From positions 1 to 64,000 of the forward strand of contig WTXD01000018.1 in the NCBI GenBank assembly GCA_022496205.1: a stretch of 64,000 bases of DNA, in the 5' to 3' direction. This DNA comes from Gloeopeniophorella convolvens. Lineage: Eukaryota; Basidiomycota; Agaricomycetes; Russulales. The position numbers were made by a program, and so were the translations under genes. Below, one piece after another: positions 24,985 through 37,297 of this stretch (the first letter of the stretch is position 1; each line of letters begins with the position of its first letter). Under the pieces are notes generated by a model, which saw nothing but the letters and a program-made list of their open reading frames with translations, was not told the DNA's origin and searched no databases.

Positions 24985-26399
24985 ATGAAAAAGGACAACG
25001 CGTCAGAGTCTGCGCAGCCGCTCCTGCGTCCCGACGAGGACAATGACGCGGGCCCATCAGAGCCCCCGCCTCCGACCTTCGAGGAGAGCGCAGGGCACAT
25101 TGTCGTCGACTTCGATAAGATTGAAGTCGCGCCGCAAGGCGGCGAGGTACCTCCAGAGTTCGAGCCCTACAACGCCGAGCACTGGGTCTCGCGCAACGGC
25201 GAGATCATCTCGCACGACCCCCACCTGAACGAGGACGGTACGTGCCTGCCCGTCTTCTCGACGCGCTCTAAATTTATCCCGCCGGCTCCGGCTCGCAGGC
25301 GAGGCGCTCTACCGCTTCCTGCTCTCACAGTCGCAGACCCCGCCGACATTCTTCATCCACTGCCGCGGCACGCACGTCGAGTCGCGCACGCGCCACGTTA
25401 CCCGGACCGACGCGCAAGGCCGCCGGCGCACCGAGGAGGAGCACTACTCGGAGACCGTGACCGACTTCGACTTCACGATCGAGCACGCCGTGCCGCACTA
25501 TGGCAGCAGGACGCAGTGGACGATCGGCGACGAGGAGCCCACGTTCCGTGGGCACATGCACCGCGAGGTCGGCCCGCCGGGCCAGACGATCGAGGCCAAG
25601 TCGGACTGGAACAAGCGGTTCGACGAGTGGCGCGAGGAGCGCCGCATGCGCGGGCTCCCGCCGTGGGTCTCGAGCCAGGGGAGCTACCAGGGGGCTCAGG
25701 TCTTCGGCGGGAACGCCCAGGTGCAGCCTATACGCCGCGCGGACGTGCTCAAGTCGTCCTTGACGCTGCGCCAGTGGGCAGACGACTACTGCCAGAGCAA
25801 GAAGATCTTCAAGGAATTTTTGTACGAGAAGGTGCGTCCGCGCTGCGGCGCCGCCAGGAAAGTGCGCCGGGCTGACTGGGTGTCAGGTGATCTGGGGCTG
25901 GGACCTCAACCTGCTCGAGAATGCCATCCGCCGGACCATCAGCGCGACGCACTACAAGGGCGACAATGTCCATGTCTGCTTCAAGTCCAATCTCTCGAAG
26001 GTCATCGTGCGCCCCAACACGCGCCTCTCGCGCGCCATCTCCAACCCGTGGCTCAAGTTCCTACTTATCATCACGCTCATATACCCCTGCATCTGGCTGT
26101 TCCAGCGCTTCCACTCCCGTGGTGGCGGCCGCTGGACCGTCGGCGGCGGCGCATACGCGCTGAAACGCTGGATCCTCGTGCCGGACTACGCGGAGCCCGA
26201 TACGCTCCCTGAGATCCACGAGACGCCCGAGGGTCCGAGGATCCTGATCGGCGTGCGGGAGGGCGAGTGGTTCAAGCGGTGGGAGGGCACCATCCGCCGC
26301 GCCGTCATGGCCAGGAAGGTGGACAAAAACGCGATGAACGAGCCTGATGATGTTAACTGGTCCGCCCAAGGGCTAGATGGGTACCAGCAGCGATCCTAG
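24985..26399 (+). CDS. gene X: conserved fungal membrane protein, unknown function
   Basis: Join 24985..25237, 25299..25831, 25887..26399; 1299 nt, 432 residues. Begins MKKDNASESAQPLLRPDED, then HIVVDFDKIEVAP, a domain with ALYRFLLSQSQTPPTFFIHC, DFDFTIEHAVPHYG, LTLRQWADDYCQSKKIF, VIWGWDLNLLENAIRRTI, and NVHVCFKSNLSKVIVRPN. A membrane segment of about 20 residues follows near residue 315 (FLLIITLIYPCIWLF), then a C-terminal tail with WILVPDYAEPDTLPEIHE and WFKRWEGTIRRAVMA. The single late membrane helix suggests a tail-anchored-like topology with a large cytosolic head. I do not know its function. A decayed copy of its 3' end is at 5830-6110. Confidence 0.82.
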
Positions 26400-26872
26400 G
26401 TTCCGGGTGGCGGCACTATTCGGACGGTCTACTCCGTTCTTTTTGTCTTTTTTCTCTTTCTGTGTGCATATCATGTCGTTGGGCACAATCTAAATAGGAA
26501 TCATAAGAAGGTTCTCGTTGTCTAACCTTGCACCATCGCGGTTAGTGAATGCGTTGACTCAAATAAAGTTCGAAGTTCAGAAAGTACAGCAAGTCGATGG
26601 GTCGAGTTGACGGTGTAACGCAAGCGTACATAACGAATCACGCGCACGCGCTGCGCACGGGCATTGCCTTACAACGGAACGACTATCTTCCGTCACTTTG
26701 AACTTGGTCTGCTTAAGGAGACTAGGGCACTGCCACTCAGTGCTTCCAGCAGTGCGCGCTTCCCGACACACTACGATAACTGGTTTCCTGAGGAGCTCTC
26801 ACGATGAACTTCTCTTTCCCCCTCTCATCGAGGTTCCCTACCGCATCCCTGCAGACAGACTGAGTGATCGTG
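26400..26872. other. spacer shared with the 5.6-5.9 kb locus
   Basis: No gene. Read against the minus strand of 5595-5900 it is recognisably homologous (aacgaatcacgcgc, cagcagtgcgcgcttcc, gaggagctctcacgatga), so the duplicated segment includes this 3' flank and the DUF6535 promoter. Confidence 0.65.
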
Positions 26873-29800
26873 ATGGTGAATTCCACAGGGGATATAGATC
26901 TCGAAGCGCAACAACCTAGTGTAACACCCTCCCCAGGTGCGCCTCGGCCTCTCTGAGCCATGTGTCGAGCTGATGGTTCGACCATGCCGTAGATGACGAT
27001 GAGGAGCGTGAGATTCGGGTGTTCATGTCTCATATGCTTGAATCCGAGGCGACCGAGCCTATCCAGAGCGATTCCCGTGTTCCATCCCCAGCAGAGGTTG
27101 ACGTTGAAGCTCAAACCGAGCAGTTGAATCAACCACAAGAACCTCAACCCGAGCCTGTCGGAGATTTCGACGAAAATTCCAACGCATTGTGGACTCTCTA
27201 TGAGAAGGAGGCTAGAGCCCATGACGAAGCCCTAATCAAGACGTGGAAGGAGGACATGGACGGGATACTCATTTTCGTGCGTGCTCTTATCCGGTTCAGC
27301 AGGCATGCTCAATTGACGTATCGGACCTGAAGGCTGGGCTGTTCTCCGCTGCTCTCACCTCGTTTATTGCGGAAAGCAACGAGACTCTGCAAGTGGACCC
27401 CATGCAAGAGATGGTATACTATCAGCGTCAATCTGTCGCGATGCTGGCGCACCTCTCCCAGCAAGTCGCCTCGATCACCCCGCAAGTGTCCATACCCACT
27501 ACCCCCCTTCCCCCCTTCCCTACTTTCCGGCCATCGCCATCCGACGTCCGGGTCAACGTCTATTATTTCATGAGCCTCGTGTTCAGCCTCTCTGCGGCGC
27601 TCCTCGCCACGCTCGTCCAACAGTGGATCCGGGACTACATGCACGTCTTCCAGCGATACGGCCACCCCCTGAAGAGCGCGCGCATTCGGCAGTTCCTGTA
27701 CGACGGCACTGAAAAGTGGTACATGCCGGTGGTGGCTGAAGCGGTGCCCGGACTCGTCCACGTCTCCCTATTCCTGTTCTTCCTGGGACTCGCGGACTCG
27801 ACACTCCATTTCAACACGACAGTCGGCATCGCCACAGTCATACCCATCTGCGTATGCGGATTGCTCTATGTCTCTTGCATGTTCGCCCCCATCTTGGACC
27901 CGCAGTCCCCATATCAGAACCCATTCTCCGGTCTGCTGTGGTACTTGGTCCAGAAGGTGCACGGAAGGGTGTACATGGATCGCGCCTCTGGCGGAACTCT
28001 GGCGTGCGTCAGCTCGAACATGCCAGTGGGCCAGATGCAGTTGGCCATGGAGGAGACTGAGGGGCGCAAGAACCGAGACGTGCGGGCGATCCGCTGGCTG
28101 ATTGACCACCTAACCGAAGACACCGAGATCGAGTCCATTGTATTGGCTATCCCCGGCTCTTTTGTCACCCAATGGAGCAGGAACGTATGGGAGGAAGTCG
28201 GCGCTGCTGGCGATGGTGGAGCGGCTCCAGTCGAGCTGGGCGATCCCTCCCTGCAAGTCACCACCCGTATCAAACCTGACTCCTCTCTTCTCGTCTCATC
28301 CCCTTGCCTACGACACACCACGGGCGTCCGACACTTGCCTGACCCGCTTTTGAACAGCATCAGAGCAGATTCACCTCAAGAGAAGGGGGCTTGTACGTTG
28401 GGGACGCCCTTACCTCTCCATTCACCTATCCACAATCCACCCTTGCCGACCAGCCGTCCAATAGCTTCGCGCAGCGCCGTTCGAGATCTCTGCATGGGGA
28501 TTGGGAGGATGCTCGAGACATGCAACAGCCGCAGTCTGACTCTCACGAACGAAGACGAACGACAAAAACGGCTGAACGCATGCCTCGAAACAGTGACGTG
28601 GCTCGTGTGTTGTGGAGGCGCCGAGTTGGGTTGGTTCGGACATGATGCGATCGACAAAGCCTTGAGAAATGTCACGAAATCCTACGAGCTACCAGAAGGT
28701 TCATACACCGAGTCATTCATCCTGCACTGTTCGTGCCTTGTGCTCTTAGTCACTAGGGAGAAGCTCGGCGACGGAGACATGTGGGAGCACGCAGGGAAAG
28801 CCATCTCAGCGCTTGCGAGGTCACAAGGTCCCGAGCCTGATGACGACTACGTCGAGGCGGCTTTGGTGAACGCCCGGAATTCTGACGGGCTCCTGGACCA
28901 GATGAAACATAAGCTGCACGTTTTATTCTCGGCAATTTGCTCTGACCTTGTACATGGGCAACCGAGGCAGCAAAAGAAGGAGCAGATCAAAGACATTCTA
29001 ACTAGCCATGCTGCTGAAGTATATGAGCTTTCCGAACTTGGTGCCTTCGCCGACCAACTCTCCGAAGTCGATGAACGAGTTCGGGATCTTAGGGAGGAGC
29101 TATGTTCCATTTCCCGGTGCGGACCTCTTTCGTACTTACCTGGTTTGGTGAACATAAGAGACCCCGGCCGCCTGGACGAAGAACATACCACCTCTTCACA
29201 GCGGATCTTCTGCGAGCTCAAGGATCCGATGCCTACGCCACAATTGATTGGCCCTGGCAATCTGACCAAGGCATTGTCGTCCTTTGGCTCCGATTTTTGC
29301 GCCATTATTGACAGGGGACAAGAGGAAGACCTCCAGGCCCTCGAACACACGTTCATAACCCCGTCATTCTATTTCGGCCCAGATCCAGATCCATTGCACC
29401 ACGCTTTTTCGCCGGGAGATCGTGTAGAGCGATATCTATGGCGCTTCGAAGATTTGCTCAGCGGCCGCGGCCTCGGCATCTCTGTCGAGATATTTTTCCT
29501 CATGGTGTCGGAACCTCGTTTTAACAAATTCTCTGATGACGAGTCGCCGGACCCCCATCGCGCCCTCTACGTTGGCTTGTTCAAAGCCCTTACATCTGAC
29601 TGGAAACGGTCCAAACATTCATTGGGGACACAGCATCTTCTCCTTGGCCTCGTTCTTGATCTGTCCTTCGCAGGGCCCAGTTTGGGCGGCTTTTTCGGCC
29701 GGTCGCCTCCACGATACCTCGCCGATGAGCTGCTGGTCTTGGTTGGCAACGTGCTAGACGGGCTGGCTGACCCGTATATCAACGAAGCTTTGCGGATGCT

Positions 29801-29960
29801 TGCATCTGGGGTAGTGGAGGAACCCCGCCTGCCCGGGTTCCAGGATGATGCTTTGAAGGTCATATCCCGAGCTACGCGGCGGCCTGCAGCGCCACCCCGA
29901 ACGGGTCCACCAAGCAGCCGCTGTGGTGCCGGCTCTCCTCCTCAAATGGTCGTGACATAA
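26873..29960 (+). CDS. DUF6535 domain membrane protein
   Basis: Member of a family expanded in mushroom-forming fungi, function unknown. Join 26873..26936, 26993..27276, 27333..29960; 991 residues. The N-terminus MVNSTGDIDLEAQQ leads to DDDEEREIRVFMSH, WTLYEKEARAHDEALIKTW and MDGILIF. The hydrophobic domain follows: AGLFSAALTSFIAE, VYYFMSLVFSLSAALLATLV, QQWIRDYMHVFQRYGHPL, VPGLVHVSLFLFFLGLAD, ICVCGLLYVSCMFAPILD. This is about four membrane helices. The long C-terminal part (residues about 350-990) is soluble and helical in character with no domain I recognise. A longer single frame starting at 27243 reads through the second intron and should not be used as the start. Confidence 0.85.
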
Positions 29961-30343
29961 TGGGAGGCTTGTACGCGAGGTGAGCGTAGGGTAGCCATCA
30001 GTTCGGAGGCTTTCTCATTGGACGATCAGATTGCTACCACGGTAACCGTGACTATTTCAATCAGGAGTGGTGTCTCATTTTGTGTATGGAGAACTTGGGC
30101 GTAGAGTTGTTTCTGCCACGCTGAATTATACGCAGTCCTGTAACGACATCATACAGCGATGGCTACAGAGTAGAACTCAGGTTGCTGGATAACAAGCCTC
30201 TACCGGTCGAAATAGTTCAAGGCAGACATCAGCAATGGTTTGCATATTGTATGTATCAATAGGACGTGGGGTACGACTTGATGGGATACGGAAGTATCGA
30301 GCAGTTTCCAGCAAAGTTCAGCAGGGCAGGCAGAGCGAACTCG
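29961..30343. other. intergenic, no gene seen
   Basis: 383 bp between the DUF6535 and amidase stops (convergent). Confidence 0.5.
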
Positions 30344-32471
30344 TCACCGAGAACCACGCATTTGAAGTGGCGCAGCACCACACCTACTATAACCGATGAC
30401 ATCCCCCAGCTGTGTTTTTGGGATGGCCGCGGCGTAGGCGCGCTTTTGCAACCGGGTCTGCGTGGCTTGTTCGTATGCGTAGGCGTACCCAATCAGCTGG
30501 AACTCAGAGTACGCCGTTCCCAGGAAGGCCAGCCCGAACGGTAAACCCGGCCCATGCCTGATGGTGGGTTTTGCCTCGGTTGCGGGGGCATCTTCAGCTT
30601 GAAACCCGAGCGGTACTATGCCTTGATAAGCGCATCTCTGGGTCAGAAAGCACAATGCTCCATACCGGTGATGAGAGGGTATCCGGCGATGGCTGCAGGT
30701 GTACGGATGTAACCTATTAGGAACAGCGTTGGAAGGATCACTCCGTACTAGGCTGGAAGCCGGGCTCACTGTCCGCTGGGATGACAAATGCATCGAGTTC
30801 ATGCTTCTCAAGAGCCGCGTCTATACCCTCAGCACGACCCATCTCTTGAACCTTCTTGAGTGCCGCATAGTACGCAGCATCCATTGTCCTATTCTGGGAG
30901 GAGTATAACCTTGACGCACATTCAAAATCAAAGCTGAAATGATGAAGCAAGTGTGCTCACCGTGATTGGGAGTCATAAAAAGGGGGAATCAGTTCCTGGT
31001 CGGCATGTTCAATATTGAAGTCGATCAAGTCTTTGATGGTCTTCACGCCAGATGGTACGGCCTTCAAGTTCGATATATATTCTTCAACGCCGATCTACGA
31101 AGAGGTGCTTCAACGAAGTGCGGATGAACAGCACTCAGCCCCCGTACCCTGAACTCCGTCTCCATCACAACGGCCTCACTGGGCTTCCGGACCTTCAGTA
31201 GCTCTTCGGCGTTCGCAAAATCAGCAGGGTCGACGACGATTGCCCCGAGGTGCTTGAGGACTTCGATGGAGGCATTGAACGCGGCATTAATGGCCAAGCT
31301 CTTGCCTAGGAATCTACGCGGGACGCCGAGGCGAACCCCACGGAGGCCGCCAGGTCTGAGGGCCTTGGTGAAGTCGGGGACGGGGTCAGGCTGTCCGAGC
31401 GTCAGGTTGTCCAGTCTATCACGGCCCGATATGATGGACAAGATCATGGCTGCATCCGCGACTGATCGCGCCATTGGCCCTACCGAGTCCTGATGCCTCG
31501 AGATCGGGATGACTGTATACAAAGTGAACAAACGGGCATGATGCGATCCTCTGGCGACTGACCACCTGCCCGAGAGGTCAAACCAACTGTCGGCTTGATC
31601 CCAACGACATTATTACGACTGCTCGGGAGGACGATAGATCCATCTGTTTCTGTTCCCAGAGATGCGGCGGCAAGACCGACAGCAACGGCGCTTCCGCTCC
31701 CCGAGCTCGAACCGGAGGGGTCTGACAATGGAAGATAAGGGCAGGTAGCCTGGCCGCCACGCCCAGAAAAGCCAGATGGGACACGGCCGCGATGGCTCGC
31801 CCACTCTGACATGTTGGTCTTGCCTAGTAGGATTGCTCCAGCTGCACGCAGCTTGGCGGATACCGTGGCGTCTCCTGGTGGGGCAGAGCCCAGAAGCGCA
31901 TACGATCCTCGTCTTATTGTCAGATAATGGAAAGAGTAGCGACGACGCAACGCATACCCGCCGTAGTGTTCATACCTGGGAATCAATCAACTTGAATGCT
32001 CCTCACCCCTTTCGATAACTCACCATCAATATCAACATCCGTGGCTATGTTATCCTTGAGCAGTATTGGAATTCCGTGCAAGGGCCCACGGGGCCCTTTC
32101 GTTCTTCGTTCGATGTCCAGTAGCCGTGCTTGAGACACTGCATGAAGGTTGACTTCAATGACCGCACGCAACTTGGGGCCCCTCGTGTTGACCTCATCAA
32201 TACGCGCAATGTAGGCCTTGAAATGGACGTCAATCGACAAAACCGACAGAAATCATATATGACCACAGACATTGACGAGATCCACACTGGAGAAGAGACC
32301 GTTGTTCAGTCCGCACTGAAGCTCACTGATAGAGGCCTCATACAAGTCGGGGATGGTCAGAGAACGTGGACACTGGAGGGCCTGTAGCCCGGTATAGTAG
32401 TAGAGCCAGATCAACACCAGCGCCAGGATCAGAAGCCTGGAGTTGGCTCGGGGAGACCGATCATACGCCAT
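30344..32471 (-). CDS. amidase signature enzyme
   Basis: A hydrolase of amide bonds with the Ser-cisSer-Lys triad. Start at 32471 with an uncleaved signal/anchor-like N-terminus (LLILALVLIWLYYYTGL). The lysine motif GIPILLKDNIATD is at 32046-32084. The signature region holds SGSSSGSGSAVAVGLAAASL and GTETDGSIVLPSSRNNVVGI, with the nucleophile serine in TDGS. Further exons: ISRHQDSVGPMARSVADAAM, LRGVRLGVPRRFLGK, DLIDFNIEHADQELIPPF and LGTAYSEFQLIGYAYAYEQA near the end. At least five introns join in frame. Fungal enzymes of this type are often annotated as glutamyl-tRNA amidotransferase-like or acetamidase-like, but the substrate cannot be told. Confidence 0.85.
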
Positions 32472-33221
32472 GAGAGATGTCACACGTCTTCAGTTGAGCG
32501 CAACAGACACGCAACTTCCTCAAATAAGGGGTGACTTGTGAGGAAGCCAAATCTTCGAAGCGCTGAGGACTGGTTCAGGAGCCTACGATCATCAATAGCC
32601 AGAGAAATCCCAGGGATGAACAACAGAGGACGGGTTGCTATTGTTTTCGGTCGCATCAGTTGACTAGGGTGGGCTTAGAGTGCCCGGTGCGCACCTGGCT
32701 GCTCTCAGTTCTTTACACTTCTCGAGCAGAGCTTCCTTGGTAGTCACCGAGAAGTGCCACTTTATATCCGGGTCAGCCACGGCGGCCCGCCTTCTCCCAG
32801 CGAACGCATTGTGCCGGTATTCACACGCAGTGTCTTCGCGGGCCGAATCTAGTATAAGTTGATGGTCTTGAATGAAACTCACCCAGACTGGGTGTGCGCG
32901 TCCATTTCCGCGTCGATGACCGCGGAGGCCTGGAGGGCTTGAGGCCACGCGAACGACCTTGCCTCTGTTCGATCTGATGCCAGGGCCAATGACGGTTCGC
33001 AGTAAAGAATGTTCGGCAAATTCCGGTAAGCGAAAGTGACAATGAGCGGGCGCTGGGCTGCGTCAGGTGGCAACAAGCATCCCCTGAGCCTACTCCGGGA
33101 AGGCTGCAGCGCAGCCTCTCCTTCGAGTCGGCCGTATTCGCATCTATCGGATTTGTAGACTATGTAGACTATGTAGAGTACAACAAACAACATAGGCAAA
33201 ACGCGTTCCGGCAACTGAACT
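32472..33221 (-). other. spacer with possible unassigned exons
   Basis: Between amidase start and acyltransferase stop. On the minus strand two frames join across a plausible 35-nt intron (gtgagt...ctag, about 32883..32849): the product would contain SLALASDRTEARSFAWPQAL, ASAVIDAEMDAHTQ and DPDIKWHFSVTTKEALLEKC. It looks protein-like but has no clear start and matches nothing I recognise. It could be a small gene or a relic. Confidence 0.3.
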
Positions 33222-34835
33222 TCAGGGCTTCGACGTGCCCTCTTCCCCGATCTCAGCTCGCCACTCATGCAAGATACGCATGAACCTCTTCATTGCCTGT
33301 TCCTCCAATGAGATGTTCACATCTATGCCACCACGCCACCACTCTTTCCCCTGCACCTTCTGTGCTTCCACAGTAGTGACCATCCCATCCAGCGAGGGCA
33401 TTACGGAACTCGCCCACCGCAACCCGCCAAGCACATCGCCAAAGTCAACATCCCAGAGCCCGACGCGCACCCAACTCGTCGCGAGGACGTGGCGCCTGCC
33501 GAGGAATCCACTCCAGAAGCGCTGAGGAGCAATTTCGAACGCTTGAGCGTGTAACCATGCCCCGATGGCCTCCGGTGTGAATGCTTGTATGTGCTTCCGA
33601 ATGAGGGTTGCAGGCGGAGAGGCTGCCACGAACGTGTGGGGCGCAACGAGGCTGGTCAGAAGAGTGGGCGAGCCCACGTAGGAGGCAGGGAGGCCAAGGC
33701 GTGTCCGGAGTCCAAGCGTCACGTTGAGAGATATTGTGTCGTCTGTGGTACTTTCAAGTGGACGCGCACGCGCGATAAGATGCCAGATGAACGCAAGGAA
33801 GGCGTCGTGCCGCGAGATGGGAATGTCAGACCCTTGGAAGGTGCGGGCGGAGAGAGCATATGCTGCATCCACCTCCGCGCTCGTAAAATGGACGATATAA
33901 TGTCGAACAGGCGCAGAAACGTCCCACTCGTGCCACGGCAAGGCAACGCCTTCCTCGCGTCCCGCGACGATATCCGCAGGCACTTCCTGCGGGATAATCA
34001 CCTGAGGATCACGATCCATAAATGGAGGATTTCCCGGTGTGTGCGTCCAATAATCGTATCTGTGGAACGGGAGTGCGCGTGAGCGTTCCACCAGCGCCGA
34101 GTCAGGCGCCGACGCATCGATATCGCCGGCTGCAGCCGCGTCGAAGAGGGCAGGGTTGAAGACGGGGGTGGACAGAGGAGGATGGTTGTTGGACAGACCA
34201 CGAAACTTGGCACCCCAATTTTCGGCAAAGCTTGCAAGAGTTTGAGCGTCTGCAAGTGGGTGTGCAGCACGGATGGCAATGGCAATGCCGTGATCTGCAA
34301 AGGTGGTGATCTGCACCTGAACACCCGGGCTGTCTGCTTTGTTTGATAGATCCCGCAAGGGTACACCGGGCGTAGGGAAGAGCTGCTGCACGGGGACATC
34401 TGTGATATCCCATAGTTTCGAGGCTGAATGGCGCAGGGCTGCTTCGGGAACAACATCGGATAACTTGACTGAAGCGGTTGCTGTGACCAGCAATATTCCG
34501 GGATCTGACGTGGAGCCGTAGTTTATGCTCACGCGCCGAAAACGTTTGGTGTGAGGGACTTGGGTATCGGACTTCGGGTACGGTGTAAGGAAGAGTTGCC
34601 CAGCGAAGTGTGGATACGCTGAAAGTGTACTTGCTAGAGCATCCATGAGCATACTCTCGTCCAACTCATCCAAGCCTCTCTGAGTATCGAAAAACCATAT
34701 GGCAGAAGCAGGGGCGAAATGAGAGATAGTGGACTCCAATATGCTTAACGATGTTGAAGTGAAGTCGCGGGTCGGATATTTGGGATGCAGTCGAGCCGTA
34801 GAAGTGACCGAAACGTGGAGGCCGTTGGTGGACAT
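33222..34835 (-). CDS. BAHD/transferase-family acyltransferase
   Basis: A CoA-dependent O- or N-acyltransferase of the plant/fungal transferase family (PF02458 type). Single exon of 537 residues from ATG 34835 (MSTNGLHVSVTSTARLHP). The catalytic HxxxD motif is AAHPLAD, at about residue 197. The second half contains WHLIARARPL, LNVTLGLRTRLGLPASYVG, and the structural motif WDVDFGDVLGG, which stands where the family has DFGWG. No signal peptide. Being intronless is unusual here, where neighbours carry several introns. Substrate unknown; the adjacent amidase on the same strand could act on related compounds, but this is only proximity. Confidence 0.82.
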   Translation of the reverse strand: MSTNGLHVSVTSTARLHPKYPTRDFTSTSLSILESTISHFAPASAIWFFDTQRGLDELDESMLMDALASTLSAYPHFAGQLFLTPYPKSDTQVPHTKRFRRVSINYGSTSDPGILLVTATASVKLSDVVPEAALRHSASKLWDITDVPVQQLFPTPGVPLRDLSNKADSPGVQVQITTFADHGIAIAIRAAHPLADAQTLASFAENWGAKFRGLSNNHPPLSTPVFNPALFDAAAAGDIDASAPDSALVERSRALPFHRYDYWTHTPGNPPFMDRDPQVIIPQEVPADIVAGREEGVALPWHEWDVSAPVRHYIVHFTSAEVDAAYALSARTFQGSDIPISRHDAFLAFIWHLIARARPLESTTDDTISLNVTLGLRTRLGLPASYVGSPTLLTSLVAPHTFVAASPPATLIRKHIQAFTPEAIGAWLHAQAFEIAPQRFWSGFLGRRHVLATSWVRVGLWDVDFGDVLGGLRWASSVMPSLDGMVTTVEAQKVQGKEWWRGGIDVNISLEEQAMKRFMRILHEWRAEIGEEGTSKP

Positions 34836-35922
34836 GGCGATACTGGGCTGTCTTCAATTTGACTTCCGAAAATACCAAAATCACTTACAGAGTTCCGAGT
34901 CACTTTATATATACCAGACCTACACAACGCACGTGGCTATCCCGCCGGTAAGTATCCCCCAACACGTAGGTGTCCCAACATTCGATGTTCAAGGAGTATG
35001 GTAGAAGCTAGGCGCCGCCCTAGCAATGACACCGGAGTCCGATTCCAGGGTGAATCAGGCAAAGAAGTATCCTCAGGATACCTCAAGATTTGCTTCAAGA
35101 CAGGTTTGAGCTCGACGTTGCGTTGGGGTCAGTCGTGCCAGAGTCAGCTTGCACGCGCACGGGCGATGCTGACTAATATATCACTCGGCATCCCCCGGGG
35201 GCCGGATCCAGTCGACCACTGGCGTGGCGTTAACACAAATCCCGGTTGCTTTTTAACTTGTCGCCAGAGCTTCAGCTGTGTCATGCGAATCCCCAAGATA
35301 CGTGCGTTCGTAGTCATCGTGCCGCATATAGCCGGGAAGAGTGACTGAGGTACGGCCCACAGCCGTCTGTGCGTCGAGGTCATCACTTCTAGATTGAAAG
35401 AATTCGGGCTTGCTAGCAGTGTCCTCTCTGGGAGCCTCTTATCTAACCATTGTTCTCCGACTCTGTGAACAAGGCGGCGTTTCTCAGGATTTCGACATTT
35501 GACACTCTCGAAGCTCACCTCCGCGGTCGATTCCTCGATCTTGACCATCGGCCTCGGGTACAGTTCAACCAGGCGAGCTCCTGCGTAGGAACACATTCAC
35601 TGGCACACCATCTCTCCTAACCGTCTTATAGAAGGACCCAGGTAAGTTACTTTACTCTTGCCTGTGCATCTTTGGCAACGGAGGGTGATTGCCACGTGGT
35701 GCGCGTTCTGTTAGCGCTGATGCCTGGATGCAGGTGACGCAACCTGTCCGGGCATGTATCCTGCCTCATTCCAAGTCCAAACCGCCCACACGCACTGGCA
35801 TGGCTGTCGATAAAGCCCTTTTCCGGCTCCATTTCCGTGCGCACGGGCGCCACGCACTATGAGCATCCGATGAGCCAGGAAGCGAAACGCACCGGCGTCA
35901 GTGCTTCTTCTTCTTGACGACC
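34836..35922. other. intergenic, no gene recognised
   Basis: 1.1 kb. A 150-codon minus-strand frame (35144..35596) is present but has no recognisable domain and I cannot support it as a gene. Confidence 0.4.
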
Positions 35923-36821
35923 ATGGTCGAGCTCCCCGCTGGCCCGAATGGCGGACGGTCCAATTATGATTATTATGACACCCTTGAAAAAGGCGTCCCA
36001 ACTCATTCGGGCCACCTACGAGGACCTCTTCCTCTCAAGATCACGTTATTTGGTGCTACCAGCTGTATAAGTCTCGCGTGGTTTTGCATCCCTAAGGCTC
36101 TGGCAACATGGAGAGGCGAAGGTGTAGTCGTCCCATCGTGGCAGTGGTTGTTCGTCGTGTTGATTTGCATCCTGTGAGCACTTACGCACTCGCATCGTCT
36201 ACGGCTCTTTCTTGACCTGTCATCCCAGAACTTATTGGTCCCAGAAGGCCACGCCTCCAGTCTGGCCTTGGTTCTTCCACCGCGACCATTCGCCATCAAT
36301 CGTACTTTTCTTGCGATTGTGGGCTATCGGTACGTCCGCCGGCGGGCGTTCGCAGCGCTCGTAACATCACTCCGCAGCATCTTGGAGCGCCGTCCTTTAC
36401 GCCATCCCTCCTTTGCTGGTTACGCGCCTGGCGTACGCCACGATAAGCAAACCCATTCTGCCATCTCGTGAGGGCTTCCCACCAACGATCACATACGGTG
36501 TTATTCCACTCTTGGGCGTCCCCTTGGGCGCATGGATCTATGATCGCGTGAGTCCGTGCTTTCATCTTCGCCTCTCTGCTCAACAGTCTGCCCCAGTTCA
36601 CACGGACCCATATCGCACGCGTCATAGCGCAGATGAATGAAGATTCGGATGCTTTCATCCTGCTGCGTTGCGCGTTCCATGTCCTCCGGTACTGCGTGCC
36701 CAGTCCGCCGATGACAGGCAGGCAGTTACGCCTGGACATGGGCGCAGAGATGATGGGGTGCATTGCCGCGACTTCCGGCGTCTTTGCGTACTATTTGTGG
36801 TTAGTTGGACAGTTCTACTAG
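35923..36821 (+). CDS. multi-pass membrane protein, tandem copy 1
   Basis: Unknown basidiomycete membrane protein. Start MVELPAGPNGGRSNYDYYD at 35923. Exon 1 holds one hydrophobic segment (ITLFGATSCISLAWFCIP-KA). An intron near 36175-36230 joins to YWSQKATPPVWPWFFHRDHS, then SIVLFLRLWAI, and after a 46-nt intron ASWSAVLYAIPPLLVTRLAY, PTITYGVIPLLGVPLGAWIY, and a last exon ending at 36821 (GVFAYYLWLVGQFY) or slightly further if a final intron is used. Shares K-I-T, P-K-A, K/R-G-E, P-P-V-W-x-W-F-F-H in the same order with the next gene. Confidence 0.6.
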
Positions 36822-37297
36822 TGAAGCCAACGGGTATGGTAATGGGATTGCTATACACCTGGCAGCGCCTGCCGGTTTCGCTGCGTCGTGTAGTTGTGGA
36901 ATGAAGTAGCTAAAGAATCGTCTTATTGGACATTACATAAACTATCGACACATTGTCGGACAATTGCCTCTGTTTCTTGCAGTGTTTTGTTTTGTATGAA
37001 GTCTAGTGTTTCGATGGAAAACGTGCATCTGTGGTCACTGCAGCCTCCCGTGTGTGATTCAACATACCCAAAATGGCCCTTATGTAATGTAGCAGGTTCC
37101 TCAGTCCGGTCGACCACCAGTGCACCACCACCGTTGTATCGCCGCGTCTGACAAGGCCTGCCAATATCAATATGACCGGTACCATCACCTCTGCCCTTCT
37201 CCGCCGACCTTGGGCACGATTCCGACTGCGTCATACGCTGCGCATCCTTCTTTTGGAGTACTGAACTATCACTGTCCCCCTTAACTGGCCCCCAAGT

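Noticed and set aside
27243..29960. 905-codon single frame as the full DUF6535 gene
   Set aside because: Its first 30 codons read through an intron; the conserved head is in upstream exons 26873..26936 and 26993..27276.
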